Source: Flavobacteriales bacterium (GTDB taxonomy: Bacteria > Bacteroidota > Bacteroidia > Flavobacteriales_D > Parvicellaceae). From it: a stretch of 60,420 nt of DNA. Below are positions 1 through 9,260 of the stretch, piece after piece (the first letter of the stretch is position 1; each line of letters starts with the position of its first letter). Position numbers and translations under genes: made by a program. The notes beneath the pieces are model-generated. The model was not told where the DNA came from. It was given only the letters and a program-made list of their open reading frames with translations, and made no database searches. The DNA lies in assembly GCA_018401455.1 (NCBI GenBank), contig JAGYKU010000011.1, positions 1 through 60,420 on the forward strand. Reading direction: 5' to 3'.

Positions 1-28
1 TTACGTTCTGAAAAATCAACAGTGTTAA

Positions 29-3000
29 ATGGCAGACATCAAAAAAGGTATCATTCTGATTTTTTCGACTTTTGTGTCGCTTTCTTTTTGTGCTCAATAT
101 TACACTGGCTCAAATATTCAGTTTGGTCAAAATAGAGTTCAATATCATGATTTCTTTTGGCAGTTTTACGATTTCGAAAATTTCAAAGTATATTTTAATG
201 CAGGTGGATCTGACAATGCGATTTACACCGCAAAATCTGCCGAAAGATACATCAAAGAATTAGAAGGAATTCTGAGTTTTGATTTCGATGAAAAAATTGA
301 ATTCGTAGTTTTTAATTCACAAGCGCAATACAAAGAAAGTAATATTGGTCTTACCAATGAGTCTGAATCCAATATTGGAGGAACTACTAGAATTATCGGA
401 GAAAAGGTTTTTATTTATTACGAAGGTGATCACGACAAACTCGACAGACAAATTCGTTCAGGAATAGCTAGTATCATTGCATACAAAATGATGTTTGGTG
501 GAAATTGGCGTGAAGTCCTAAGAAACAACTCTTTGCTTTCTCTTCCTAGTTGGTATATTGATGGTTTTATTGCTTATATGGAAGGTGATTGGACTACAGA
601 AATTGACAACAAAGTAAAGTCTGAAGTGAAAAATGATTTGTTTGACAATTTGAACAGACTTACAGGTGAAAAAGGAAAATTAGCAGGTCTTGCAATATGG
701 AATTATGTTGCTGAAGTTTACGGAGAAAAAATGATTCCTAATGTTTTGTATATGACAAGATTAAGCAAAAATGTAGAAAGTGGATTTTTGTACGTTTTAG
801 GCTCTGGTCTTTCATCATTGAGTAGGGATGTGCGCGCCTATTATAATGCGAGATACAACGAAGATGCAAAACTTACTGCTCCAATTACTGAAAATCAATT
901 TGAATTGAAAATTAGGAAAAAATACTTTTATCACAATTTTACCATAAGTCCAGATAAGAAATATGCCGCTTATGCCACGAATGAACTGGGACAGTATAAG
1001 GTTTGGCTGTACGATATTGAAAAAGAGAAATTAAAGAAAATTGCGAAAGGCGAACACAAACTCAATCGTTTGCCAGACTTGAGTTATCCGGTTTTGGCTT
1101 GGCACCCTAGTAGCAAAGCATTGACTTTTGCTACAGAAGAAAAAGGAGATTTGCTTTTGAATATTTATGATGTTGAGACGCATAAAAACACACCTAGAAT
1201 TGTACCTCAACTCACAAAGATTCTCTCAATGAATTACAATTCGGACGGAAAACAAATTGCAATGTCGGCTGTGCAAGAAGGAAAAACAAACATTTTTGTA
1301 TATAATGTGATTGGAGGAAATAAAATTCAAATTACGAACGATATTTTTGACGATATTCATCCTTCATTTGTAGAAAACGATACCAAAATCATCTTTGCAA
1401 GCAATCGAATTGATGATACAATTAGAAAAAAAGTAGAGTTAAAGCAATATGCTGCCGAAACAGACATTTATATTATAGACATAAGAAGACCCGACCAGCC
1501 ATTGCAAAGAATTACAAATACGCCACAAATTAACGAAGTGCACCCTTATCAGTATGATGACAAAAACTACACCTATTTGTCTGATCAAAATGGAATTTAC
1601 AACAGGTATATAGCTTATTATGATAGCACCATCAGTTTTATAGATACTTCAGTGCATTACAGATATTTTTCTGTGGCAGATAAATTGACCAACTATCCTT
1701 CAAATCCAGAGTTTTACAAGGTAAACTCCAAGAATAAATCCTACAGTTTTATGATGAGAAGTGAAGGTACATTCAAGTTTTATCAAGGAACTTATGATAG
1801 AGATTTTGCTAATGAAGAACCTATAAAATACACTAAGTTTATGCAGAATAAACTTAAAATCAACAATGTGTATTATGACGAAGATGCTGATATAGAAACC
1901 GTTGAAATTAATGATGATAGCAATGCTGTTGATATCAATAATTATCAATTTGGTGACAGTCCTTTACAACCAGTAGAAAAAACAAATTTTGAAGATAACA
2001 AAACCATTGTTAAAATAGACGAAAAGAAAACTCCAATAGACACAGCGACATTTATTCCTTTTGAATTGCCTAGACAAGAATTGTACAAAATCAATTATGC
2101 CAATGATTATATTGTTTCACAATTCGACAATAGTTTTTTGAATGAGACCTATCAAAGATTATCACCGGGAGGATATATCAACCCTGGTTTTAATGGGATT
2201 TTTAAAGTGGGTCTAAAAGATTTATTTGAAGATTACAGAATTATTGCAGGATTTAGATATCCTGTTAATTTTACCAATACAGAATACCTTTTAGCTTTTG
2301 AAAACCTCAAGCATAGACTCGATAAAAAGTATTTGTTTTCAAGAAGAGCATTCAGAGAAAATATTGGAGATTATTTCTTTAGTCTTCAAAATTATGAATT
2401 CAAATACTTGTTAAAATATCCATTTTCGGAAGTAAGTGCTGTAAGGTTGACAACCAATGCTAGATATGACAGAAATGTTCCCTTAAGCACAAGTATTGCT
2501 GCGCTCAACGCAGAAAATAGTAACGATTTTTATGGTGGTTTGAAGTTAGAATACATTTATGATGCGACTATCAATCTTGCGACCAACATTAATAATGGTA
2601 CACGTTTCAAAATGTGGGGAGAGTATATGCAACAATTGAATCAAAGTAATGGTGATTTCTTTACATTTGGTTTTGATTTTAGACATTATCAAAAAATTCA
2701 CAGAACGATTGTTTTCGCTTCAAGAGTAGCAGCTTCTACTTCCATTGGAAGTCAAAGATTGGTTTATTTTATGGGTGGTGTGGACAATTGGATAGGTCCA
2801 AAATTCGATAATTCGATACAAATTTCGCCTTTTCAAAATTACCAGTTCCAAACGATTGCTACTCCAATGAGAGGTTTTCATCAAAATGCTAGAAATGGAA
2901 ATTCTTTTGCAGTTATCAATAATGAGTTGAGGTTTCCAATATTTCAATACTTCGCCAAAAGCCCTTTAAAATCTGATTTTATCAGTAATTTTATGGTTAT

Positions 3001-3259
3001 TGGTTTTGCTGATGTTGGAACTGCTTGGACAGGCACCAATCCCTACGATTTGGAAAATTCTTTCAATACAACCATAGTAGAAGGGAAAAATTATCAGGTA
3101 ATTTTAGAAAACCAAAAAGAACCTATAATCTACGGTTATGGAGGCGGATTAAGAACAAAAATAATGGGTTATTATTTGAGATATGATTTGGCTTGGGGCG
3201 TTGATGATGGAGTAGTATTAAAACCGGTAAATTATTTTTCTTTATCTTTAGATTTCTAA
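29..3259 (+). CDS. TolB-like propeller / outer-membrane barrel protein
   Basis: Large exported protein of 1076 residues. Residues 1-22 form a signal peptide ending FCA. Residues about 40-270 resemble a peptidase-MA-like domain (motif LPSWYIDGFIAY) but show no HExxH, so it is probably not catalytic. Residues about 290-560 carry TolB/WD40-type propeller blades with repeated SPD/DIY motifs. The last 400 residues are aromatic-rich beta strands with a YFMGGVDNW motif and a terminal Phe, as in the BamA/Omp85 C-terminal barrel. The protein therefore probably sits in the outer membrane with a periplasmic propeller. ATG at 29 directly follows a TAA. It leads a tight plus-strand run with the exporter gene 8 bp downstream. 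The architecture is known in Bacteroidota, often annotated as translocation protein TolB; the exact role is unknown. Confidence 0.8.
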   Translation: MADIKKGIILIFSTFVSLSFCAQYYTGSNIQFGQNRVQYHDFFWQFYDFENFKVYFNAGGSDNAIYTAKSAERYIKELEGILSFDFDEKIEFVVFNSQAQYKESNIGLTNESESNIGGTTRIIGEKVFIYYEGDHDKLDRQIRSGIASIIAYKMMFGGNWREVLRNNSLLSLPSWYIDGFIAYMEGDWTTEIDNKVKSEVKNDLFDNLNRLTGEKGKLAGLAIWNYVAEVYGEKMIPNVLYMTRLSKNVESGFLYVLGSGLSSLSRDVRAYYNARYNEDAKLTAPITENQFELKIRKKYFYHNFTISPDKKYAAYATNELGQYKVWLYDIEKEKLKKIAKGEHKLNRLPDLSYPVLAWHPSSKALTFATEEKGDLLLNIYDVETHKNTPRIVPQLTKILSMNYNSDGKQIAMSAVQEGKTNIFVYNVIGGNKIQITNDIFDDIHPSFVENDTKIIFASNRIDDTIRKKVELKQYAAETDIYIIDIRRPDQPLQRITNTPQINEVHPYQYDDKNYTYLSDQNGIYNRYIAYYDSTISFIDTSVHYRYFSVADKLTNYPSNPEFYKVNSKNKSYSFMMRSEGTFKFYQGTYDRDFANEEPIKYTKFMQNKLKINNVYYDEDADIETVEINDDSNAVDINNYQFGDSPLQPVEKTNFEDNKTIVKIDEKKTPIDTATFIPFELPRQELYKINYANDYIVSQFDNSFLNETYQRLSPGGYINPGFNGIFKVGLKDLFEDYRIIAGFRYPVNFTNTEYLLAFENLKHRLDKKYLFSRRAFRENIGDYFFSLQNYEFKYLLKYPFSEVSAVRLTTNARYDRNVPLSTSIAALNAENSNDFYGGLKLEYIYDATINLATNINNGTRFKMWGEYMQQLNQSNGDFFTFGFDFRHYQKIHRTIVFASRVAASTSIGSQRLVYFMGGVDNWIGPKFDNSIQISPFQNYQFQTIATPMRGFHQNARNGNSFAVINNELRFPIFQYFAKSPLKSDFISNFMVIGFADVGTAWTGTNPYDLENSFNTTIVEGKNYQVILENQKEPIIYGYGGGLRTKIMGYYLRYDLAWGVDDGVVLKPVNYFSLSLDF

Positions 3260-3267
3260 ATGCAATT

Positions 3268-3687
3268 GTGAAAAAAATGGAAGTATCTACCATATTGATT
3301 TTGATGGGAATTGGCCTAATGGCTGGGATATTAAGTGGATTTGTAGGTGTAGGTGGTGGCATTGTGATTGTACCTGCTTTGATTTATTTTTTGGGTTACG
3401 GTCAACTTCAAGCACAAGCGATGAGTCTTACTTTGATGTTACCTCCTATTGGGGTGATGGCTTTTTATAATTATTATCAAAAAGGACATATAGACAACAC
3501 TTCTTTAGGCTACGCAAGTATTATGGCGGTATTGTTTATCGTTGGTGGTTATTTTGGAAGTAAATTAGCATTGAAAATTCCTGTTAATATTGTAAAATTA
3601 ATTTTTGGTGTCATTATGTTGTATGTTGCTGTGAGAATGATTATCAGTGGTTGGTCGGTATTTACAGAAACAAGTAATGAAAGTTAA
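3268..3687 (+). CDS. TauE/SafE-family permease, half-size
   Basis: Small membrane protein of 139 residues with about four hydrophobic helices and the family motif GFVGVGGGIVIVPAL near residues 24-38. TauE/SafE proteins export sulfite, sulfonates or other organic anions and are usually about 250 residues with two such halves; this one has a single half and would have to work as a dimer. The start is GTG at 3268, giving a positively charged MKKM ahead of helix 1; ATG at 3277 is the alternative. It lies 8 bp after the barrel protein, and its end overlaps the next start by 11 bp, so it is co-transcribed. The substrate cannot be told from sequence. Confidence 0.75.
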   Translation: MKKMEVSTILILMGIGLMAGILSGFVGVGGGIVIVPALIYFLGYGQLQAQAMSLTLMLPPIGVMAFYNYYQKGHIDNTSLGYASIMAVLFIVGGYFGSKLALKIPVNIVKLIFGVIMLYVAVRMIISGWSVFTETSNES

Positions 3688-4870
3688 CTTGATAGAAAAA
3701 ATTAAAAATATAGCATCGCATTTGTTTCCCGAAGTTGTAAAATACAGACGACATTTACATCAGCATCCTGAATTGTCTTTTCAAGAATTTGAAACTTCAA
3801 AATACATTGCATCAATTTTAGATCAATATCAAATTCCTTATACTTCAAATATTGCAGGAACAGGAATTGTTGCGATTATTGAGGGGAAAAATCCATCTAA
3901 AAAAGTAATCGCTTTGAGAGGAGATATGGATGCACTTCCTATTCAAGAAGATACAGGGCTCGAATATGCATCTGTAAATGATGGTGTAATGCACGCTTGT
4001 GGACATGACATACACACATCCTCTTTATTGGGTTGTGCGATTATTTTGAATCAAATTAAAGAATCATTTGATGGTACAGTAAAACTCATTTTTCAACCAG
4101 GAGAAGAGTTGTTGCCAGGGGGCGCAAAATTGATGATTGAAGAAGGCGTTTTGGAAAATCCAAAAGTTGAAAGCATTATCGGTCAGCATGTTTTTCCAGA
4201 TTTAGAAGTAGGAAAAGTAGGTTTTAGAAAAGGAATGTACATGGCTTCCGCTGATGAAATATACATCACTGTCACTGGAAAAGGCGGACATGCTGCTTTA
4301 CCTCATAAAGTGATTGATCCGATTTTAATCTCTAGTCATTTGATTGTCGCTTTGCAACAAATTGTAAGCAGAAATGCCAATCCTAGTACTCCTTCTGTCT
4401 TATCTTTTGGATACATAGAAGGAAAAGGCGCCACGAATGTGATTCCCAATGAAGTTTCTCTGAAAGGTACATTCAGAACATTTGACGAAACTTGGAGAAA
4501 AGAAGCACACAAAAAAATAAAATCCATTGCGCAAGGAATTGCAGAAAGTATGGGTGGAAAAATTGATGTTGATATCAAAGTAGGTTATCCGTTCTTAACT
4601 AATGATGAGGCGACAACTGACATTGCTCAACAAGCCGCTATTGAATATGTAGGAAAAGAAAACGTTGTTGATTTAGACCTCAGAATGACTGCTGAAGACT
4701 TTGCTTATTATAGTCAAGTGTGCAAAGGTTGTTTTTATAGGTTAGGGACTTCCAATTTTGAACAAAATATTACCGGTTCGTTACATCATCCCAAATTACT
4801 TCTTGACGACAGCGCTCTTGAAATCTCGATAGGATTGATGAGTTATATTGCAATTAAGCAACTTTCTTAA
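3677..4870 (+). CDS. M20 family metallo-amidohydrolase (first of two)
   Basis: Hydrolase of the M20D/HipO type that removes acyl groups from N-acyl amino acids or related amides with two metal ions. From the ATG at 3677 it has 397 residues, normal for the family. Visible motifs are RGDMDALP (81-88), HACGHDIH (106-113, supplying Cys108 and His110 as metal ligands), QPGEE (140-144) and a C-terminal MTAEDFAYY with a late LHHP. The open frame continues upstream to 3647, but that would overlap the exporter by 41 bp, so the ATG with an 11-bp overlap is preferred. It probably works with the second M20 enzyme downstream. Cytosolic, since no signal peptide is present. Substrate unknown. Confidence 0.88.
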   Translation: MKVNLIEKIKNIASHLFPEVVKYRRHLHQHPELSFQEFETSKYIASILDQYQIPYTSNIAGTGIVAIIEGKNPSKKVIALRGDMDALPIQEDTGLEYASVNDGVMHACGHDIHTSSLLGCAIILNQIKESFDGTVKLIFQPGEELLPGGAKLMIEEGVLENPKVESIIGQHVFPDLEVGKVGFRKGMYMASADEIYITVTGKGGHAALPHKVIDPILISSHLIVALQQIVSRNANPSTPSVLSFGYIEGKGATNVIPNEVSLKGTFRTFDETWRKEAHKKIKSIAQGIAESMGGKIDVDIKVGYPFLTNDEATTDIAQQAAIEYVGKENVVDLDLRMTAEDFAYYSQVCKGCFYRLGTSNFEQNITGSLHHPKLLLDDSALEISIGLMSYIAIKQLS

Positions 4871-4969
4871 AAACCTCTCCAAAAGATTCCTTTTTTATTT
4901 TACTGTAAAACAATTCGTTATGGTTTTGCATTTGTGAAACTCGAATTTTTTTTGTATTATTAGCTCATT

Positions 4970-5257
4970 ATGAAGAATGAAGTATTAAAAATTTACAAAA
5001 CACAAATTCACAAATTAAACCTTTCTAAAAAAGAGGTTTTAAGGCTGAATACTGAAATAAAAGAACGCAAACACCTACTCAAAGCTGCTGTACTAAAAAG
5101 AAAAGATGGCGATGGTAAAGTAAACATCACGATTCAAACAGAAGATCGAGGAGATTTTAAAATTTATGCAGCTGTATTGATGGCAGGAAAGGAGTTTGTA
5201 GAACTCAAAGGAGGATATTATTTACCCACTAGATGTATAAAAAAAGTCAGTATTTAA
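4970..5257 (+). CDS. Conserved-looking small hypothetical protein
   Basis: Protein of 95 residues that I do not recognise. The first 55 residues are lysine-rich and helical, with a possible coiled-coil heptad pattern. The last 40 look like a small beta domain (NITIQTEDRGDFKIYAAVLM, then a Gly-Gly-Tyr-Tyr stretch). There is no signal peptide or membrane segment. It follows a 99-bp gap after the first M20 gene and precedes the acetyltransferase by 22 bp, so it may start the second half of the cluster with its own promoter. Codon use matches its neighbours, which favours a real gene. Confidence 0.6.
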   Translation: MKNEVLKIYKTQIHKLNLSKKEVLRLNTEIKERKHLLKAAVLKRKDGDGKVNITIQTEDRGDFKIYAAVLMAGKEFVELKGGYYLPTRCIKKVSI

Positions 5258-5279
5258 TTTAAAAATTAAAATATAAAAA

Positions 5280-5720
5280 ATGGAAGTAAGACACATTGTT
5301 CAAACCAACCAAAAAAACGATACAACAGATTTAGAAAAAAGTGAAGTAGCTCAATTTTTGTTCAAACATTTGGAACAATATGGAGATGAATTGCAATACA
5401 TCAGAAAAGCCATTGATTACATTTTTGATGTAAATGGTGGCTCAATGGTAATACAAAAAACGGACAATCAAATCAGCGGTGCTGTGGTTATCAATAAAAC
5501 AGGAATGTCGGGCTATATTCCTGAAAACATACTTGTGTACATTGCTATGGATTCCAAACAGAGAGGCAAAGGTCTTGGTAAAAAATTGATGCAAGAAGCC
5601 ATTGATAGTGTTGACGGTGATATCGCTTTGCATGTTGAGAAAGATAATCCAGCACGTTTCTTATATGAAAAGTTGGGATTCAAAAATCCATATTTAGAAA
5701 TGAGGTTAAAAAGAAAATAA
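5280..5720 (+). CDS. GNAT family N-acetyltransferase
   Basis: Acetyl-CoA dependent acyltransferase of 146 residues. The pyrophosphate-binding loop of the GNAT fold is visible as QRGKGLGKKLM (residues 94-104), preceded by the beta strand VYIAMD and followed by the typical ending ARFLYEKLGF. The acceptor cannot be predicted. Its stop codon shares a base with the start of the second M20 gene (TAATG), so the two are translationally coupled. An acetyltransferase coupled to a deacylase suggests an acylated amino acid or amine as the shared chemical theme, but this is inference from context only. Confidence 0.8.
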   Translation: MEVRHIVQTNQKNDTTDLEKSEVAQFLFKHLEQYGDELQYIRKAIDYIFDVNGGSMVIQKTDNQISGAVVINKTGMSGYIPENILVYIAMDSKQRGKGLGKKLMQEAIDSVDGDIALHVEKDNPARFLYEKLGFKNPYLEMRLKRK

Positions 5721-6865
5721 TGAACATTTCCAAATTAATAGCCATAAGAAAACAACTACACAAGCACCCCGAAGTTTCTGATAATGAAATCGAAACGTCT
5801 AATTTTATAATTAAAACATTAAAATCAATTGCGCCCAATTCCGAAATTCTTAAACTAGATAATCTTGCTGTATTAGCCACTTTTAAATCAGAAAATAAAG
5901 GAAAAAACATCTTATTGAGATGTGATATGGACGCTTTGAATATTCAAGAAATTAACACCTTTGAACATCAATCTATACACAAAGGAATTGCTCATAAGTG
6001 TGGTCACGATGGACACTCAACCATAATGTTGGGTGTGGCAATGCACTTAGCACAACATCCAATAAAAAAAGGAAGCGTAACACTACTTTTTCAACCTTCA
6101 GAAGAAAATGGAAAAGGCGCTTTGGGTGTTTTGAATGACGAAAATTTCAAAAGTAATTTTAATCCTGATTATGTTTTTGCTCTTCACAATACGCCAGGAT
6201 TTCCAATGGGAGCAATTATCTTAAAGGAAAATAATTTTAATCCTGCTGTAATTAGCCTGATAATAACTTTTGAAGGGAAAACTGCCCATGCAGCTGAACC
6301 AGAACAAGGCGCTAATCCCTGTTACGCCATTGCTGAATTATTGATGCTCACGAGAACGCACCAAAATACAGATAAAAATTCTAGTGATTTTACTTTGATT
6401 ACACCCGTTCATGGAAATTATGGTTCTGAAGATTATGGAGTCTCTGCTGGAAATGGAAAAGTAGGATTTACGCTGAGGACATGGAATAATCAAAAATTAG
6501 AAGTGCTTCAAAATTGGTTGCTAGAAAAAATTAAAAATATAGCTCAAAAAGAGCATTTGGAATACCAAATAGAGTGGACACAATCCTTCAAAAGTGCCAA
6601 CAATCATCCAGAAGCAATTGATTTTATTAGAAAATCAGCCATCGCTAATCAACTGAACATTATTGAAAAAACTGAACCTTTCAGATGGGGAGAAGATTTT
6701 GGATTGTTTACAGAAAAATACAAAGGAGCTATGTTTGCTCTTGGCGCTGGAGAAAACACCCCAGCATTACACAATCCAGATTATGATTTTCCAGATGAAA
6801 TTATTACACCAGGCATACAAACATTTTTAGGAATTATTGATGAAATAGTGTCCTCAAAGAACTAA
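5720..6865 (+). CDS. M20 family metallo-amidohydrolase (second of two)
   Basis: A second, clearly diverged HipO-type amidohydrolase of 381 residues. Motifs: LRCDMDALN (66-74), HKCGHDGH (92-99, with Cys94 and His96 as metal ligands), QPSEE (125-129) and a GEDFGLF motif near the C-terminus in place of AEDFAYY. The RGDMDALP motif of the first enzyme is CDMDALN here and the metal-site neighbourhood also differs, so the two probably have different substrates. The start is fixed by the one-base overlap with the acetyltransferase stop. The gene is followed after 3 bp by the alanine racemase. Confidence 0.87.
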   Translation: MNISKLIAIRKQLHKHPEVSDNEIETSNFIIKTLKSIAPNSEILKLDNLAVLATFKSENKGKNILLRCDMDALNIQEINTFEHQSIHKGIAHKCGHDGHSTIMLGVAMHLAQHPIKKGSVTLLFQPSEENGKGALGVLNDENFKSNFNPDYVFALHNTPGFPMGAIILKENNFNPAVISLIITFEGKTAHAAEPEQGANPCYAIAELLMLTRTHQNTDKNSSDFTLITPVHGNYGSEDYGVSAGNGKVGFTLRTWNNQKLEVLQNWLLEKIKNIAQKEHLEYQIEWTQSFKSANNHPEAIDFIRKSAIANQLNIIEKTEPFRWGEDFGLFTEKYKGAMFALGAGENTPALHNPDYDFPDEIITPGIQTFLGIIDEIVSSKN

Positions 6866-6868
6866 AAT

Positions 6869-8020
6869 ATGAAAGAAACATCTTATATAGAAATAAGTAA
6901 ATCAGCACTCGAATCGAATATTAATTTTATTAAAAATTACCTAAATCCAGAGGTGGAATTGGTGTCTGTGGTAAAAGGAAATGCTTATGGACACGGAATC
7001 GAAGAGTTTGTTCCTTTAGCGCATGAAGTAGGCATAAATAGTTTTGCGGTTTTTAGCGCTTATGAAGCGTTTAGGGTAATCAAAGAAACCCCAAAAATCG
7101 GTAGGCTCATGATTATGGGCTTCATAGATGATGATGAATTACAAGAAGTAATTACTAAAGGAATAGAGTTTTTTGTGTATGACCAAAATAGACTGCTAAA
7201 AGCCATAGAAATTTGTAAAAAACATCAACTGGTGGCTAAAATTCACCTCGAGATTGAAACGGGATTGAATAGAACTGGATTTACAACAGAAGAATTAAAT
7301 GAGGTACAAGAAATCATTGCTCAAAACAAAGATTATATTGTAAATGTTGGCGTTTGTTCTCATTTGGCAGGGGCAGAAAATATTTCAAATTATTATAGAA
7401 TTAAAAACCAAATTATCAGTTTTCAAAAATCTGTAAAAAATTTGGAGCAAAATGGGTTGAATTTTGAAACCAAACATTTAGCTTGTTCCGCTGCAATTAT
7501 TAATTATCCAAGAGTTATTTACAACTTAGTTCGAGTAGGCATTATGCAATATGGCTTTTGGCCAAGTAATGAAGTGAAGATGGCATTTATGGTTAAGCAA
7601 AAAAGCAATGAAGACCCATTAAAAAGAGTCATTTCTTGGAAAAGTAAAGTGATGAGCTTGAAAAAGGTTTCAAAAGGCGAATATATTGGATATGGGAATT
7701 CTCTTCAGGCGGAAGTAGATATGAAAATCGCTGGAGTTCCTGTGGGATACGCACATGGTTTCAATAGATCTCTGAGTAATCAAGGAAAAGTATTGATAAA
7801 TGGAAAAAGGCTAGATGTGATTGGCGTTGTAAATATGAATATGATGTTAATAGACATCACATCATTAGAATCCATAGAAATAGGAGATGAAGTAGTTTTG
7901 ATAGGTGCTCAAGGAGGTCAAAATATTTCCGTAGCATCTTTTAGTGATATGAGTAGTCAATTGAATTATGAAATGCTTTCGAGGCTTCCAGACGATATTA
8001 ATAGAAAAATTATAGCATAA
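6869..8020 (+). CDS. alr: Alanine racemase family protein, stand-alone
   Basis: Fold-type III PLP enzyme of 383 residues that would interconvert L- and D-alanine for peptidoglycan. The PLP lysine is Lys36 in VVKGNAYGHG, the GLNRTGF motif is present, and a GYGNS motif lies near the position of the second catalytic base (Tyr). The usual CMD(M/Q) motif from the partner subunit reads NMNM here, so the conserved Asp is Asn. In many Bacteroidota alr is fused to murF; this copy is free. Spacing of 3 bp upstream and 1 bp downstream places it inside the operon. It could also be a racemase of broader specificity. Confidence 0.83.
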   Translation: MKETSYIEISKSALESNINFIKNYLNPEVELVSVVKGNAYGHGIEEFVPLAHEVGINSFAVFSAYEAFRVIKETPKIGRLMIMGFIDDDELQEVITKGIEFFVYDQNRLLKAIEICKKHQLVAKIHLEIETGLNRTGFTTEELNEVQEIIAQNKDYIVNVGVCSHLAGAENISNYYRIKNQIISFQKSVKNLEQNGLNFETKHLACSAAIINYPRVIYNLVRVGIMQYGFWPSNEVKMAFMVKQKSNEDPLKRVISWKSKVMSLKKVSKGEYIGYGNSLQAEVDMKIAGVPVGYAHGFNRSLSNQGKVLINGKRLDVIGVVNMNMMLIDITSLESIEIGDEVVLIGAQGGQNISVASFSDMSSQLNYEMLSRLPDDINRKIIA

Positions 8021-8021
8021 G

Positions 8022-9092
8022 ATGGCATTTATAGAACTACATAGAGATAAATTAAGACATAATTATAAGTTTATAAAATCACTCCTTGACCAACACAATA
8101 AGGAATTGGCGGTAGTTTCTAAGTTGCTTTGTGGAAATAGAAAATATCTAACAGAGTTGATAAACCTTGGTGTGGAAGAAATCTGCGATTCAAGAGTAAG
8201 TAACCTTAAAATCATCAAAGAATTAAATCCAAACATTCAGACAGTTTATATCAAACCTCCTGCGAAGAGAAGTATCAAAAGCATCGTAAAATATGCTGAT
8301 GCGAGTTTCAATTCTTCTTACGAAACCATCAAAATGCTATCTGATGAAGCGCATCTTCAAGGAAAAATTCATAAAATCATCATTATGATAGAAATGGGAG
8401 ATTTGAGAGAAGGCATTATGGGTGAAAACTTGTTGGATTTTTATGAAAAGATTTTCAAACTTCAAAATATCAAAGTAACGGGAATTGGAACCAATTTGAA
8501 TTGTATGAGTGGTGTCCTTCCTTCGCAAGATAAGTTGATTCAATTGTCTCTTTACAAATTATTAGTAGAAACCAAATTCAACAGAAAAATACCTTGGGTA
8601 ACTGGCGGAAGTTCTATTACATTGCCTTTATTACACAAGGGGCAAATTCCAGTAGGTGTAAATCATTTTAGAATAGGAGAAACATTGTTTTTTGGCACCA
8701 ATCTTATCGAAGAAAAACCCTACAAAGGAATGATGCAAGATGTTTTTGTGCTTTATACAGAAATAATTGAAATTGAAGAAAAACCCATTGTCCCAATAGG
8801 TGATTTGGCTCAAAATCCTTCTGGAGAAGTTTTTGAAGTGAATGAAATCGAATACGGCAAGACATCATTCAGAGCAATTGTGGACATTGGCTCATTAGAC
8901 ATTTCAACAGATTTTCTTTTTCCTATGGATAAAGAAATTTCCATTATTGGTGCAAGTTCGGATATGTTGGTTTTGGATTTAGGGAAAAGAAGAAAGCACT
9001 ATAAAGTAGGAAATCTAATTCCATTTACACTCAAATATATGGGAGCACTTGGTCTTTTAAACTCTGATTATATAGAGAAAAAAGTAGTTTAG
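8022..9092 (+). CDS. Alanine/ornithine racemase-like PLP enzyme
   Basis: Protein of 356 residues with the alanine-racemase N-terminal barrel. The candidate PLP lysine is Lys34 in AVVSKLLCG, followed by the EICDSRVSN and GIGTNLNCM motifs seen in the ornithine racemase / YhfX-like branch. It is not a second copy of the preceding alr; the two share only the fold. Members of this branch racemise ornithine, lysine or other amino acids. The start one base after the alr stop indicates coupled translation. It closes the amidohydrolase-acetyltransferase-racemase run. Substrate unknown. Confidence 0.8.
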   Translation: MAFIELHRDKLRHNYKFIKSLLDQHNKELAVVSKLLCGNRKYLTELINLGVEEICDSRVSNLKIIKELNPNIQTVYIKPPAKRSIKSIVKYADASFNSSYETIKMLSDEAHLQGKIHKIIIMIEMGDLREGIMGENLLDFYEKIFKLQNIKVTGIGTNLNCMSGVLPSQDKLIQLSLYKLLVETKFNRKIPWVTGGSSITLPLLHKGQIPVGVNHFRIGETLFFGTNLIEEKPYKGMMQDVFVLYTEIIEIEEKPIVPIGDLAQNPSGEVFEVNEIEYGKTSFRAIVDIGSLDISTDFLFPMDKEISIIGASSDMLVLDLGKRRKHYKVGNLIPFTLKYMGALGLLNSDYIEKKVV

Positions 9093-9194
9093 TGACACCG
9101 CTTTAAAGTTCCTTAATTGCTAGGTTTTTTGTGCTATTCAAAATTACACCTATCAAAAAATTTCACTAATCTTTCAAATTATTATCGTTTTTCA

Positions 9195-9225
9195 TTTGTG
9201 CAATACCCTTTTTTAGGTATTTTTG
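9195..9225 (+). promoter_or_regulatory. Bacteroidota-type promoter of the suf operon
   Basis: TTTG at 9195-9198 and TATTTTTG at 9218-9225 are separated by exactly 19 bases. This matches the known Bacteroidota consensus TTTG-N19-TAnnTTTG. The transcript would start about 30 bases before the sufA ATG. It is the best promoter match I found in the window. No obvious regulator operator is visible beside it. Confidence 0.75.
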
Positions 9226-9260
9226 CGCTCTATTTAGATTTAGTTTAAATAAGAATAACT

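Noticed and set aside
1-28. Possible last codons of an upstream gene (frame ending TAA at 26-28)
   Set aside because: Only about eight codons are visible; any frame would give such a stub.
3268-3687. Truncated TauE gene due to a frameshift
   Set aside because: Half-size members with a single repeat exist, and the next gene overlaps its stop without leftover TauE-like sequence.
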